Source: Oceanococcus atlanticus (GTDB lineage Bacteria > Pseudomonadota > Gammaproteobacteria > Nevskiales > Oceanococcaceae). Taken from it: DNA of 64,000 bases. The DNA lies in contig NZ_AQQV01000002.1 of assembly GCF_002088235.1 (NCBI RefSeq), forward strand, positions 744,001 through 808,000, in the 5' to 3' direction. Under the pieces are notes generated by a model. The model had not been told where the DNA came from. It worked only from the letters and a program-made list of their open reading frames with translations, and ran no database searches. The stretch's first letter is position 1. Every line of letters begins with the position of its first letter. Position numbers and translations under genes: made by a program. This document shows positions 18,442 to 27,219 of this stretch, piece after piece.

Positions 18442-19803
18442 TCAAGCTCCCAGTACAGCTTTGAGTTCGTCGACATAACGGGCGATGTCGGCGTCGCTCT
18501 TGGTTTCGGTTACGCACACCAGCAGGGCGTCGCCCAAGTCCGGGTAATGCGCGCGCAAATCCAGGCCGGCCAGGATGTCGCGCTTGGACAGGGCATCGAT
18601 CACTTCAGCAGCCGGCTTGGGCAAGCGAATCACCGCCTCATGGAAACCGGCACCGCTGAACACGGCTTCAACGCCGTCGATGCTGGTCAGGGCATCCACC
18701 AGCTTGCGCGTGTTGTGCCAGCAGGCTGACGCGACACGACGCAAACCTTCCGCGCCGAGCAGAGACATGTGAATGGTTGACGCGGTCACCACCAGGCCTT
18801 GATTGGTGCAGATATTCGAGGTCGCCTTGGCACGCCGGATGTGCTGCTCGCGCGCCTGCAGGGTCAGGGTGTAGCCGACCTTGCCTTCCAGATCGACCGT
18901 GCGCCCGACAATGCGCCCCGGCATCTGCCGCACGTGTTGCTGTTTGCAACACATGAACCCGTAGTACGGCCCGCCCGAAGACAGCGGTGCACCCAGCGGC
19001 TGGCCGTCGCCACACACGATGTCCGCGCCCTGCGCACCCCACTGCCCGGGCGCCTTGAGCAGCGCCAGCGCCACCGGATTGACCACACCGATGACCAGCG
19101 CACCCTGGGCGTGCGCCCAGTCGGTCAGCTGATCCACCGCTTCCAGCTGGCCGAAGAAATTGGGCTGCGGAATCACCAGCGAGGAGATCGCCTGACCTTC
19201 GTAGGCTTTGAGACTCTCAAGCAAGGTCGTGCCGGTGCTGCTATCAAAGTCGATGCTGATGAACTCGAAACCCTGCGCATCACAGATCGCCTTGGCACAA
19301 GCGCGGTAGTACGGATGCACCGAAGCCGGCATCAGCACCCGATGTTCTTTGACCTTGCGATTGGCCCGCGCGGCCATCAGCACCGCTTCGGCCAGGCCGG
19401 AAGCCCCGTCGTACAGCGAAGCATTGGACACGTCCATGCCGGTCAGGCTGCACATCATGGTCTGATATTCGTAAATCAGCTGCAGCGTGCCCTGGCTGGC
19501 TTCCGCCTGATACGGGGTATAGGCCGAATAGAATTCACCACGGGTTGCGATCTGCCACACCGCAGCCGGAATATGGTGCTCATAGGCACCCGCACCGATG
19601 AAGCACAGCGGTTGACCGTCGGTCTCAGCACGCTCGTGCATCAGGCGCGAGACTTCCATCTCGGAGCGGCGCGCCGGAATGTTGTCAAAAGATTCGACCT
19701 TGAGATTCTCGGGAATCTCGTCAAACAGGTCCTCGATGCTGTTGGCACCGATCGCGGCCAGCATGCGGCTGACCTCGGCTTCCGTATGCGGAATGAAAGG
19801 CAT
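18442..19803 (-). CDS. gcvPA: Glycine dehydrogenase (decarboxylating) subunit 1
   Basis: A 453-residue N-terminal half of the split P-protein, which pairs with GcvPB to form the active decarboxylase. The start [19 protein letters not shown] and the segment [23 protein letters not shown] are characteristic. The fold is that of a PLP-dependent transferase, but the PLP lysine is on the partner subunit. It is separated from gcvH by 52 bp that hold a hairpin (19821-19851), the only sizeable gap in the operon. It is followed 2 bp later by gcvPB, so the two halves are probably translated together in equal amounts. Confidence 0.97.
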   Translation of the reverse strand: MPFIPHTEAEVSRMLAAIGANSIEDLFDEIPENLKVESFDNIPARRSEMEVSRLMHERAETDGQPLCFIGAGAYEHHIPAAVWQIATRGEFYSAYTPYQAEASQGTLQLIYEYQTMMCSLTGMDVSNASLYDGASGLAEAVLMAARANRKVKEHRVLMPASVHPYYRACAKAICDAQGFEFISIDFDSSTGTTLLESLKAYEGQAISSLVIPQPNFFGQLEAVDQLTDWAHAQGALVIGVVNPVALALLKAPGQWGAQGADIVCGDGQPLGAPLSSGGPYYGFMCCKQQHVRQMPGRIVGRTVDLEGKVGYTLTLQAREQHIRRAKATSNICTNQGLVVTASTIHMSLLGAEGLRRVASACWHNTRKLVDALTSIDGVEAVFSGAGFHEAVIRLPKPAAEVIDALSKRDILAGLDLRAHYPDLGDALLVCVTETKSDADIARYVDELKAVLGA

Positions 19804-19820
19804 ATCTGCGTCTCGCTGAA

Positions 19821-19851
19821 ACCGGCCCTGAGTCCTTAGGACGGGGCCGGT
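19821..19851 (-). terminator. Intra-operon hairpin between gcvH and gcvPA
   Basis: On the minus strand ACCGGCCC...GGGCCGGT forms an 8-bp outer stem and GTCC-TAA-GGAC an inner one. The sequence after it is TTTCAG, a weak T-run, so this may be a partial terminator, attenuator or stability element that lowers gcvPA/gcvPB relative to gcvT/gcvH. Confidence 0.45.
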
Positions 19852-19855
19852 GAAA

Positions 19856-20248
19856 TTACTGTTCGGACTTGAGGAAGTCGGCGTAACCGTCCGCGCCCAT
19901 CAGGCCGTCCAGCTCGCCGGCATCGGCAGGCTTGAGCTTGAAAATCCAGCCTTCGCCATAGGGATCGTCATTCAGGGTTTCCGGCGCATCCGCCAGTGTC
20001 TCGTTGCCGCCGATCACATCGCCAGCAACCGGGGCATAGACGTCGGAGGCGGCCTTGACCGACTCAACCACCGCAGCGGCATCGCCCGAACCAAAGCTCT
20101 GGCCGGCTTCCGGGGTTTCCACGAACACCAGATCACCCAGCGCTTCCTGAGCGTGATCGGTGATGCCGATGGTCAGGCTGCCGTCGGCTTCGAGGCGAAT
20201 CCATTCGTGAGATTTGGTGTACTTCAGTTCTGCGGGAATCTGGCTCAT
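19856..20248 (-). CDS. gcvH: Glycine cleavage system H protein
   Basis: A 130-residue lipoyl carrier that shuttles the aminomethyl intermediate between the P, T and L proteins. The lipoylated lysine is K65 in [15 protein letters not shown], the invariant family motif. The N-terminus ([15 protein letters not shown]) and C-terminus ([14 protein letters not shown]) match the usual 125-130 residue size. Its ATG overlaps the gcvT stop by 4 bases, indicating translational coupling. Confidence 0.98.
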   Translation of the reverse strand: MSQIPAELKYTKSHEWIRLEADGSLTIGITDHAQEALGDLVFVETPEAGQSFGSGDAAAVVESVKAASDVYAPVAGDVIGGNETLADAPETLNDDPYGEGWIFKLKPADAGELDGLMGADGYADFLKSEQ

Positions 20249-21342
20249 GACGAGGCCTCCGGTAGATCAATCAGGATTTTTCCATTGCGCACGAACGGGG
20301 CTTTGACCACCCGCGCCGGCACGTTCTTGTTGCGAATCTGAATCTCAACCCGGTCGAAATCGCCCCGGGGAATGCGCGCCAGCGCGATCGACACGCCGGC
20401 CGTGGGTGAGAAGCCGCCGCTGGTCACCTCGCCAGGGCCAGCCGGGGTGTCCACCACCTGATGCGCGCGCATGATGCCGCGCCCTTCCAGCACCAGCCCC
20501 ACAAAACGCGGCAGCTGGCCCGCGGCCTTCTGTTGTTCAAGGGCCTTGCGCCCCACGAAATCGCGTGCCTCGGGTTCCCAGGCCACGGTCCAGCCCAGCC
20601 CGGCCTGCAGCGGCGTGATGGTTTCATCCATGTCCTGGCCGTACAGGTTCATACCCGCTTCCATGCGCAGCGTGTCACGCGCGCCGAGACCGCACGGCGC
20701 GACGCCCGCGGTCACCAGTGTATCCCACAGGGCCGGCAAATCGTCGACCGGCAGGATGCATTCAAAACCATCTTCTCCGGTGTAGCCGGTGCGTCCGATC
20801 AGGCCCTGGCCATCTCCCACGCACTCAAACACACCCAGTTCGGCCGCCGGGGCGCGATAAGCCTGGGGCAGCAGCGGCAGCGCTTTTTCACGTGCATCGG
20901 GGCCTTGTACCGCGATGATGCCCAGATCGCGCCGCACCTTGATGTCAACGGCGAACCCCTGGCTGCGCGCCTGCATCCAGGCCACGTCCTTGTCGGCCGT
21001 GCCGGCATTGACCACCACGCGGTAAAAGCCATTCAGGACATATACGATGAGGTCATCGACCACCCCGCCCTGCTCATTCAGCATGCACGAGTAGAGCGCC
21101 TTGCCGGCGGCCACACGCGCCACATCGTTGGCCAGGAGATACTGCAGAAAGGCTAGCGCCTGGTCGCCGGACACATCGACCGCGCACATGTGCGAAACAT
21201 CGAACATCCCGGCATCACGCCGCACGGCATGGTGCTCTTCGACCTGCGAGCCATAATGCAGGGGCATATCCCAGCCGGCGAAGTCGACCAGCTTGGCGCC
21301 GGCCTGCTGGTGTTTCTGATAAAGAGGCGTTGTCTGAGCCAC
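20245..21342 (-). CDS. gcvT: Glycine cleavage system T protein (aminomethyltransferase)
   Basis: A 365-residue tetrahydrofolate-dependent aminomethyltransferase that releases ammonia and forms methylene-THF. Family segments include [21 protein letters not shown] and the folate-binding [10 protein letters not shown] chose GTG 21342 (protein [13 protein letters not shown]) rather than GTG 21354, because AGGTGAG sits 8 nt upstream of 21342 and the resulting N-terminus aligns with the usual MAxxTPLY start. It is first in the gcv operon and directly follows the tandem glycine riboswitch, so expression should rise with glycine. Confidence 0.96.
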   Translation of the reverse strand: MAQTTPLYQKHQQAGAKLVDFAGWDMPLHYGSQVEEHHAVRRDAGMFDVSHMCAVDVSGDQALAFLQYLLANDVARVAAGKALYSCMLNEQGGVVDDLIVYVLNGFYRVVVNAGTADKDVAWMQARSQGFAVDIKVRRDLGIIAVQGPDAREKALPLLPQAYRAPAAELGVFECVGDGQGLIGRTGYTGEDGFECILPVDDLPALWDTLVTAGVAPCGLGARDTLRMEAGMNLYGQDMDETITPLQAGLGWTVAWEPEARDFVGRKALEQQKAAGQLPRFVGLVLEGRGIMRAHQVVDTPAGPGEVTSGGFSPTAGVSIALARIPRGDFDRVEIQIRNKNVPARVVKAPFVRNGKILIDLPEASS

Positions 21343-21375
21343 GGCGTATCTCACCTGAATCGGTTGAATGATCGC

Positions 21376-21540
21376 CGCCCCTCTGTCCTATAACCTGAGA
21401 GTTAAGCCCCTTCGGTGGGTGATCACAGATCACCGCTCTCCAGAGTCAGCCGAATTCGCGCACGCGGTCCATGGGCCTGAGCGATTCCGGGCGGATTTGC
21501 GCCTTCGGCGGCAACGCATCAGGCGCTGCACTCTCCCACG
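21376..21540 (-). ncRNA. Tandem glycine riboswitch
   Basis: Read on the minus strand, the gcvT leader shows both aptamers of the glycine riboswitch. The first runs from GTGGGAGAG through GCCGAAGGCGCAA, CTCAGGC and GGACCG to CTCTGGAGAG. A short linker leads to the second, with CACCGAAGGGGC, AACTCTCAGGT and GGACAGAGGGG. These conserved core blocks are the family hallmark, and the position ahead of gcvT is the classic one. No terminator is evident between aptamer 2 and the start codon 33 bp away, so control is probably at translation initiation in an ON-switch manner (inference). Confidence 0.93.
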
Positions 21541-21581
21541 TTTGCGACAATTCGGCCGAAACCGAATCGAGCTGAGGGCGG

Positions 21582-21611
21582 ATTATAGCCTTTGCGCTAA
21601 TGCACTGTCAT
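21582..21611 (-). promoter_or_regulatory. Sigma-70-type promoter of the gcv operon
   Basis: On the minus strand ATGACA (21606-21611) and a perfect TATAAT (21582-21587) are separated by 18 bp. Transcription would start near 21575, about 35 nt before the first glycine aptamer. The -35 box overlaps the stop codon of the upstream AraC gene. Confidence 0.7.
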
Positions 21612-22672
21612 CGTGGCGTCGATGCCGGCCTGTGCTGCTTGCGATAGTCGCGCGGGGATTGTCCGAACCACTGACGAAACGCCGCGGTAAAGGAGCTTTG
21701 CTCGGCATACCCCAGTAGCAGCGCAACTTCTAAAATGGACAGCGTGGTGCGCTCCAGATAATGCTGGCTGAGCTGACGTCGCACCTGACTGACCAGTTCG
21801 GAGAACTGCGCGCCTTCCTGTTGCAGGCGACGCCGCAAGGTGCGCTCGCTGACATGCAGCTCGGCGGCCACGCTGCTCAGCGCCGGCGCCCGCACCGGCA
21901 GCAGGCGCTGGATATGGGCGATCACCTGCGCCGTTACATCACGTCCTTCGCGAATACGCCCCAATGCAATCTGGGCGTGATTTTCCATCAGCGCATGCAT
22001 TTCCTCATCACGCTGAAGCAATGGCATTTGCAGAGCCTGAAGCGGACCAGACAGACTGTTGGTTGGCGCGGCGAAACGCACCGGACAATCGAAAAACCGG
22101 ATGTACTCATCCAGCTGCGGCGGCGCCTGGTGGCGAAAACTGATAGCCAACCCATCGTGGCCGTGTCGTCCGGCAATCCAGCGCCCGAAGCTCAACCAGC
22201 CACCGACGATAACCTCGTTGAACGCGCGCAGATCATGCTGTTCCGGCAAACCCGATGCCCAACTCACGCAAACGCGCCCGTCGCGGCACTCGACCTTTGT
22301 CCGTCCACCGTCGTAAACCAGCGCTTCGTAACGCGGAATCATGCACAGCGCGTCGCCCAGGGTTGAACAACTCATGGCCGCATAACCCAGGGCATTGAAG
22401 GTCCCCGGCCGGACGTTCTCGGCCATGTGGATGCCTATCATGCTGTCACCCGTGAGCCGTTCGGCCAGCACAAAAAGTTTGAGCAACACGCCAACCGGCA
22501 GACGCGCGCTGCCCGGATCCAGCTGCTCTGCAGTGAGGCCACTCTCTCGCAGCAATTGATCCCTGTCCGCGCCCTGCTGCTCCGCCGTATCGAGCAAACA
22601 GGCAATGTAAGAGGCCGCCACGCTGTACGAGGTGAGCGCCTGGGGTGAGGTCTGTGTTGCGGGCTTATCCAT
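21608..22672 (-). CDS. AraC family transcriptional regulator (Arabinose_bd/HTH_18 type)
   Basis: A 354-residue regulator with a long N-terminal ligand domain of the PF12625 Arabinose_bd type (about residues 25-210, with GALGYAAMSC-like text at GTFNALGYAAMSCSTLGDAL) and a C-terminal AraC DNA-binding domain (about 250-345). The latter contains VAAELHVSERTLRRRLQQEG and the second helix-turn-helix ILEVALLLGYAEQSSFTAAFRQWFG (quoted only in part as a family hallmark: GYAEQSSFTAAFRQWFG). ATG 22672 gives the family-like N-terminus. It diverges from a membrane-protein gene at 22870 and could control that cluster, or the direct-repeat promoter at 10948-11005; both are inferences. Confidence 0.88.
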   Translation of the reverse strand: MDKPATQTSPQALTSYSVAASYIACLLDTAEQQGADRDQLLRESGLTAEQLDPGSARLPVGVLLKLFVLAERLTGDSMIGIHMAENVRPGTFNALGYAAMSCSTLGDALCMIPRYEALVYDGGRTKVECRDGRVCVSWASGLPEQHDLRAFNEVIVGGWLSFGRWIAGRHGHDGLAISFRHQAPPQLDEYIRFFDCPVRFAAPTNSLSGPLQALQMPLLQRDEEMHALMENHAQIALGRIREGRDVTAQVIAHIQRLLPVRAPALSSVAAELHVSERTLRRRLQQEGAQFSELVSQVRRQLSQHYLERTTLSILEVALLLGYAEQSSFTAAFRQWFGQSPRDYRKQHRPASTPR

Positions 22673-22869
22673 ATATGTATTGGTGATGCCATGTGCAGTG
22701 GACAATCGTCTCCCGAGAGTGCCCACAGCACAGATCATAGCGCCACAAGCATCGACATCATGGCAAGCACGCATCTGGCCACTGCGGCAAAATTCCTGAC
22801 CGCATCGCACAAGACCCACTGCCTTGGCGCGCCCTAAGCTGGTCTGCTTGTCCACTTCAAGCTCTACGT

Positions 22870-23514
22870 ATGGCAGACCAATGGGCCGCTTCGGCACAAG
22901 CCGCGCACAGCATTTTGCGCGACAGCGCCACATTTCAGTGGTACGTGATCCCACTGTTCGTGATGGTGATCTACATGTATTCACAGCAATGGCACGCCGG
23001 GCGCTGGTCGATCATTCTCGGCGGTCTGGCGTTCTGGCTGATGGACTGGTTCAACGAGCTCTGGAACGGCCTGATCTTTCATTTCAGCAACTTCGCGCCG
23101 GCCTGGGGCGCCCCCGCCGACACCGCCTATCTGCTGCTTATCGGCCTGAACATCGAGATCAGCCTGATGTTTGCGGTGCTGGGCCTGGCCGCCATGCTGA
23201 CCCTGCCCAAAGACCCCAAAGCCAGAATTCTGGGCCTGAACAACCGCCTGGTCTGGGCGGCCGGCAATTCGGCGCTGTCGGTGCTGACCGAGATCTGGCT
23301 CAACCACATTGGTGCACTGGTCTGGGAATGGCGCTACTGGAGCGCATCCTTCCCATGGCTGATTTTTCTGTTTGGTTATATGCCGTTCTATCTCGTCGGC
23401 GCTTGGGTGCATGACATGCGCTCGCGCACCCATCAAATCATCACGGTCAGCAGCCTTGCCGGTGTGGTCGGCAGCGGCCTGCTGGTGTTTGGCGTGATAC
23501 TCGGCTGGCTGTAA
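22870..23514 (+). CDS. Integral membrane protein of unknown function
   Basis: A 214-residue polytopic protein with about five or six hydrophobic segments: residues 23-38, 47-65, 83-110, 130-150, 158-178 and 190-214. Aromatic and Trp-rich loops lie between them (WLMDWFNELWNGLIFHF, WRYWSASFPWLIF). No catalytic motif or transporter signature is recognised. It begins a plus-strand cluster with the lipoprotein 9 bp downstream and the membrane protein after it, and is divergent from the AraC regulator, which may control it. Confidence 0.7.
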   Translation: MADQWAASAQAAHSILRDSATFQWYVIPLFVMVIYMYSQQWHAGRWSIILGGLAFWLMDWFNELWNGLIFHFSNFAPAWGAPADTAYLLLIGLNIEISLMFAVLGLAAMLTLPKDPKARILGLNNRLVWAAGNSALSVLTEIWLNHIGALVWEWRYWSASFPWLIFLFGYMPFYLVGAWVHDMRSRTHQIITVSSLAGVVGSGLLVFGVILGWL

Positions 23515-23523
23515 GGAGACCTC

Positions 23524-25209
23524 ATGGCAAAGCAAATTTTTCTGGCCGTGTTGGCCTGCAGTCTGGCCGCGTGCCAGGGCGGCCGCACCGCAACTCCGGA
23601 ACATAGCAGCACCTACCAACCGCTACCGCTCGGTCCGGATGCTCCGTTCGTTGAACGGGTTGATCATGATGCCGAACTGGACAATTGCGTCCTGTACATA
23701 GGAACCATGGGCATTCCTGACCCGCTACAGGTTGATTTTTTGCCCGATATCGGTGGCCCGCTGCTTGATCTGGTGTCGCCACCACCGGCCGACTTTCCGG
23801 AACAGATATACCTGCGTACTGACACCGAAACATTCAATCGCAAGTACCAGTTTGTCCTGCATGAAGGCAACGTCTGGTACAAGCACAACACGGCGGTTAC
23901 AGGTGTCGAAGACGATTGGACCCAGGTCTATATGCCCAATTGCCTGGCCGGCACCCTGATCGGTATCTCCGCCGATGATGATGAACTCATCGCAATTCGC
24001 AAGAACGGCGATATCTACGGCCTAGACAACGTCCTCAAGGACCCGTTGCTGTTCAACTGGACCTCGCGCTGGGGCACGCCGGTGTGGCTGGGTACTGGCT
24101 ACCACATCCAGGAAGACTATCTGTCCTGGAGCTGGACCGTCATCTCCAACAGCGAAGACAAAAACTGGACCGACACCGCTGGAAACCTGCATCGGGTGGG
24201 CGACGGTAAGGTGTCGCATATCTGGATGCTGCGTAACGGCGGCCAACGTTACGGCTACATCGACCCCTGGCTGGCCAAGGACGAAAGTTACGAAGCCTGC
24301 GGACCACTACGTGGCCGTTTCAAAGGCATCAATCTGAATTCCAGTGGCTCCACCCTGATCACCATCAATCGCTATGGCGACATCTTCACCCGCCACTACG
24401 ATTTTGACCTTGCCGGCGTCAATGAAGTTTTTTTCCAATACGCTTTCGAAGATCAAAGCGAAGTCCGCAACCCCAAGATTCAGTTGCCGTCCTTCGAGTG
24501 GGTCCAGCAACCCAAAGTGCCGGGCCAAATCACCCACATCATCAGCATCCACAAGGTCGGGGAAAACATGCAGCACCGGGTGATGCGCATCGAAGGCCTC
24601 AACCAGGCCGGTGAGACCGGTTACTGGGAGAAAGAAGTCGAGGAGATGACAACTGCGGCCTGGCAATTCGTTGCCACCGGCAACCCTCTGCGCGGCACTC
24701 TGCTCGACAACCGCCCGGGCGACACCAGCATGCTCGACATCGGCGACAACGAAGACCAGCATTTTGCCCGCAACCTGACGGCGCTCCCCGCGCTGAATCC
24801 GGCCGACAGCCTGGAGACGGATGCTGACTGGGCCGCCGAAATGACCGACTTCAATTTCTACTGTTCACCCACCACGTTGCGCATTCACACCAGCGTGGAT
24901 GAACACATGGATCTGACCCTGCACGTGGTCGATGTCATTCGCCAAACCCCGCGCGAACGCGGTCTTGACGACAATCCGCGCAAGTTCCGCGGCAACATCG
25001 AAATTCCCGACGCGCTGCTGGCCATGCGCGATGAACTGTCGCCGCGCCAGCGTGCTTTCATCGACCTGTACCTTGATGGCGACAAGTTCACCGATGTGCG
25101 CATGAGCGGCGTGTCGGATAGCATCACGCTCACCCCTTCAGGCCGCATGAACGGCTTTTCCTGGACCTTTGAGCGCACCCCAAACGGCGAGGCCGAAATG
25201 GCCCCCTGA
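23524..25209 (+). CDS. Lipoprotein with probable beta-propeller-like fold, unknown function
   Basis: A 561-residue protein with a lipoprotein signal (VLACSLAAC, Cys17) followed by QGGR, like the start of the two acylases at 11166 and 13709. The mature part is rich in short Trp/Tyr/Asp beta-strand segments (NGDIYGLDNVL, NRYGDIFTRHYDF, GNLHRVGDGKVSHIWML), suggesting an all-beta repeat fold. Near the C-terminus (about residues 440-560) a separate segment, with LRIHTSVDEHMDLTLHVVDV and a GRMNGFSWTFERT end, may form a distinct domain. No enzyme motif was recognised. It probably forms an operon with both flanking membrane proteins. Confidence 0.65.
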   Translation: MAKQIFLAVLACSLAACQGGRTATPEHSSTYQPLPLGPDAPFVERVDHDAELDNCVLYIGTMGIPDPLQVDFLPDIGGPLLDLVSPPPADFPEQIYLRTDTETFNRKYQFVLHEGNVWYKHNTAVTGVEDDWTQVYMPNCLAGTLIGISADDDELIAIRKNGDIYGLDNVLKDPLLFNWTSRWGTPVWLGTGYHIQEDYLSWSWTVISNSEDKNWTDTAGNLHRVGDGKVSHIWMLRNGGQRYGYIDPWLAKDESYEACGPLRGRFKGINLNSSGSTLITINRYGDIFTRHYDFDLAGVNEVFFQYAFEDQSEVRNPKIQLPSFEWVQQPKVPGQITHIISIHKVGENMQHRVMRIEGLNQAGETGYWEKEVEEMTTAAWQFVATGNPLRGTLLDNRPGDTSMLDIGDNEDQHFARNLTALPALNPADSLETDADWAAEMTDFNFYCSPTTLRIHTSVDEHMDLTLHVVDVIRQTPRERGLDDNPRKFRGNIEIPDALLAMRDELSPRQRAFIDLYLDGDKFTDVRMSGVSDSITLTPSGRMNGFSWTFERTPNGEAEMAP

Positions 25210-25228
25210 ACCCGCCCCAGCAGACGCG

Positions 25229-26011
25229 ATGGCCAAGGCCGTCGCGTCGTTCTGCGCGCGGCATTTTTCCTGGCGCGGAGCCTGGTCACTCAATCGACAG
25301 GCGCTGGGCCTGGATCTGCTGCGGGCGCCGCTCAATGTGTTCTACGCACCGCTGTGGGTGCTGTTGCAGATCAGCGCGCAACTGCTGGCCTGGCTGGGCC
25401 TGCAGCGCACCGCCCGCATCGTGCGCGAGTTACCCTCTGGCCTGGCCACCCGGGTACAGCAGCGGGTTCGTCAGGCGATCACCGATGAGCTGATCAGGCC
25501 TCGATGGGGCAACACGCTGGATACCAGCCAACAACGCATCGTGGCGCTCAATCTGATGCGCTACCAGGCAGCACGCAACGCGATGGCTGACATCAGCGCC
25601 AACCTGGCCGTGCTGGTCAGCGGCATGTTGCTGTTTCGTCAATTCACGCCCGGCGGCCTGAGCCTGGGTCAGCACACTGGTGATGCCCTGACCCAGCATT
25701 GGGCAATCAGCCATTTCTGGGCCGGCGAAAGCCTCGGCCGTCTCTGGTATGGCTGGTTTCCGGTGGATACCCCGCTGTGGCTTAGCTTCACGGCGATTGC
25801 CCTGGTCATGGTCATGATCGCGCTGACCGCGGCACTGTCCGGTCTGCTGATGGACCCTGTGCAGCATGCGCTGGGCTGGCACCGACGCCGGCTCAACCGC
25901 CTGCTCAATGCCATCGACAAAGATTTGCAGACCCAACAGGCGCACCACTACCAGCCGCGCGAACCGTTCTGGGCGCGCGCTTTCGACGCCCTGGACTGGT
26001 TACGTCTCTAG
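25229..26011 (+). CDS. Membrane protein of unknown function
   Basis: A 260-residue protein with hydrophobic segments near residues 30-57 (two helices around LLRAPLNVFYAPLWVLLQISAQLLAWLGL), 118-135 and 188-212. A basic, charged C-terminal tail (HRRRLNRLLNAIDKDL) is probably cytoplasmic. The start is uncertain: ATG 25229 avoids most of the overlap with the preceding lipoprotein, whereas a TTG at 25169 would add 20 residues. The 3-prime end overlaps the convergent ubiH stop by 4 bases. It is probably co-transcribed with the two upstream genes; no family was recognised. Confidence 0.65.
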   Translation: MAKAVASFCARHFSWRGAWSLNRQALGLDLLRAPLNVFYAPLWVLLQISAQLLAWLGLQRTARIVRELPSGLATRVQQRVRQAITDELIRPRWGNTLDTSQQRIVALNLMRYQAARNAMADISANLAVLVSGMLLFRQFTPGGLSLGQHTGDALTQHWAISHFWAGESLGRLWYGWFPVDTPLWLSFTAIALVMVMIALTAALSGLLMDPVQHALGWHRRRLNRLLNAIDKDLQTQQAHHYQPREPFWARAFDALDWLRL

Positions 26012-27219
26012 CGCTGCACGCTTGCGCCGGGCGCGTGTTGCTGACCACCCAGGGCGTAGGCCATGAATTCGGCCTTCATCCGCTGCTGCCGATCCACCAG
26101 ACCCAGACCGGCGGCACGCAAACGCATTAACTCTGCGCTGCGCGCCCCGAACAGTGCATCCAGGCCATCAATCAGCCCCAGCGCCGGCAACACCTGACGA
26201 CGCCGCTGACGCGCATACCGCTGCAGCGCGGCATCGATCGCACGCGGCGCACGCAGCCGGCGTGGTGTATCCAGCGCCGTGATCAGCGCGGCGGCATCTT
26301 CAAACCCCAGATTCATACCCAGACCAGCCAGCGGGTGCACCACATGCGCGGCGTCGCCAACCAGCGCCACCTGATCCTGGGCATAGGCGGTGGCATGCTG
26401 AAGCCGCAACGGAAAACTGACTCGCCGACTGCGCAAGGCAAAGCGCTGATCGCCGACCGCATGCGCCAGCTCCTGGCAGAATGCCTCATCACTAAGGCCG
26501 CAAAGACGCTGTGCTTCGGCCTGCTCAACCGACCAGACAATCGACACCTGTTCATGCGGCAACGGCAACAGGCCCAGCGGCCCGCGCGGGGTAAACACCT
26601 GACGCGCGCAGTCGGAAAAAGCAGGCTGGGCATCGAGCACCGCAACCACCCCACTTTGCGCGTAATCGCGGGTTTCGATACCAATGCCACTGGCCGCTCG
26701 CACGCGCGAATCGCGACCATCGGCGCCGACCACCACGCTGGCCTCCAGCACCTGACCATTGGCGCAGTGCAGGCGACTGCCCTGTGTATCGGGTATCAGC
26801 TGCTGCAGCTTGCTGTCGGCATATCGCGTAATCCCCGCATGATGCGCAACAGCCTGATCCAGTCCCCACTGCAACACACGCACCTCGATGATCTGACCGA
26901 GGCTCTCACGGCCCAGAGAAGCCGCATCAAAATCGATTTCGCCCTTGCCGTCTGCATCCCACACATGCATACGCTGGTACGGCTGGATACGCGCAGCTAA
27001 CGCTTCCGGCCAGGCGTGGGCCTGCTCGAACAGCGCGCGCGAACCCGGCGAAAGCGCAACCACACGCAAATCGTACTCGCCGTCGGGCGGCGCATTGCCA
27101 AGCTCGGGCGTGGCATCCAGCAAGGCCACTGAAAAACCACGCTCAGCGGCCAGCAGTGCCGTCAGCGCACCCACCGGCCCGGCGCCGACCACGGCAAGAT
27201 CATGGCGTTGGCTGCTCAT
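26008..27219 (-). CDS. ubiH: UbiH/UbiF/VisC family FAD monooxygenase
   Basis: A 403-residue flavin monooxygenase of the ubiquinone-hydroxylase family. It has the N-terminal dinucleotide motif VVGAGPVGA (about residues 9-17), the second FAD motif VVGADGRDSRVR (about 162-173) and the third, VGDAAHVVHPLAGLGMNLGFEDA (quoted as GDAAHVVHPLAGLGMNLG, about 289-306). Position downstream of ygfB and pepP matches the ubiH locus of other gammaproteobacteria, so it most likely hydroxylates a ubiquinone-ring precursor. It overlaps the sulP stop by 4 bases. Which ring position it hydroxylates cannot be told from sequence alone. Confidence 0.88.
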   Translation of the reverse strand: MSSQRHDLAVVGAGPVGALTALLAAERGFSVALLDATPELGNAPPDGEYDLRVVALSPGSRALFEQAHAWPEALAARIQPYQRMHVWDADGKGEIDFDAASLGRESLGQIIEVRVLQWGLDQAVAHHAGITRYADSKLQQLIPDTQGSRLHCANGQVLEASVVVGADGRDSRVRAASGIGIETRDYAQSGVVAVLDAQPAFSDCARQVFTPRGPLGLLPLPHEQVSIVWSVEQAEAQRLCGLSDEAFCQELAHAVGDQRFALRSRRVSFPLRLQHATAYAQDQVALVGDAAHVVHPLAGLGMNLGFEDAAALITALDTPRRLRAPRAIDAALQRYARQRRRQVLPALGLIDGLDALFGARSAELMRLRAAGLGLVDRQQRMKAEFMAYALGGQQHAPGASVQR

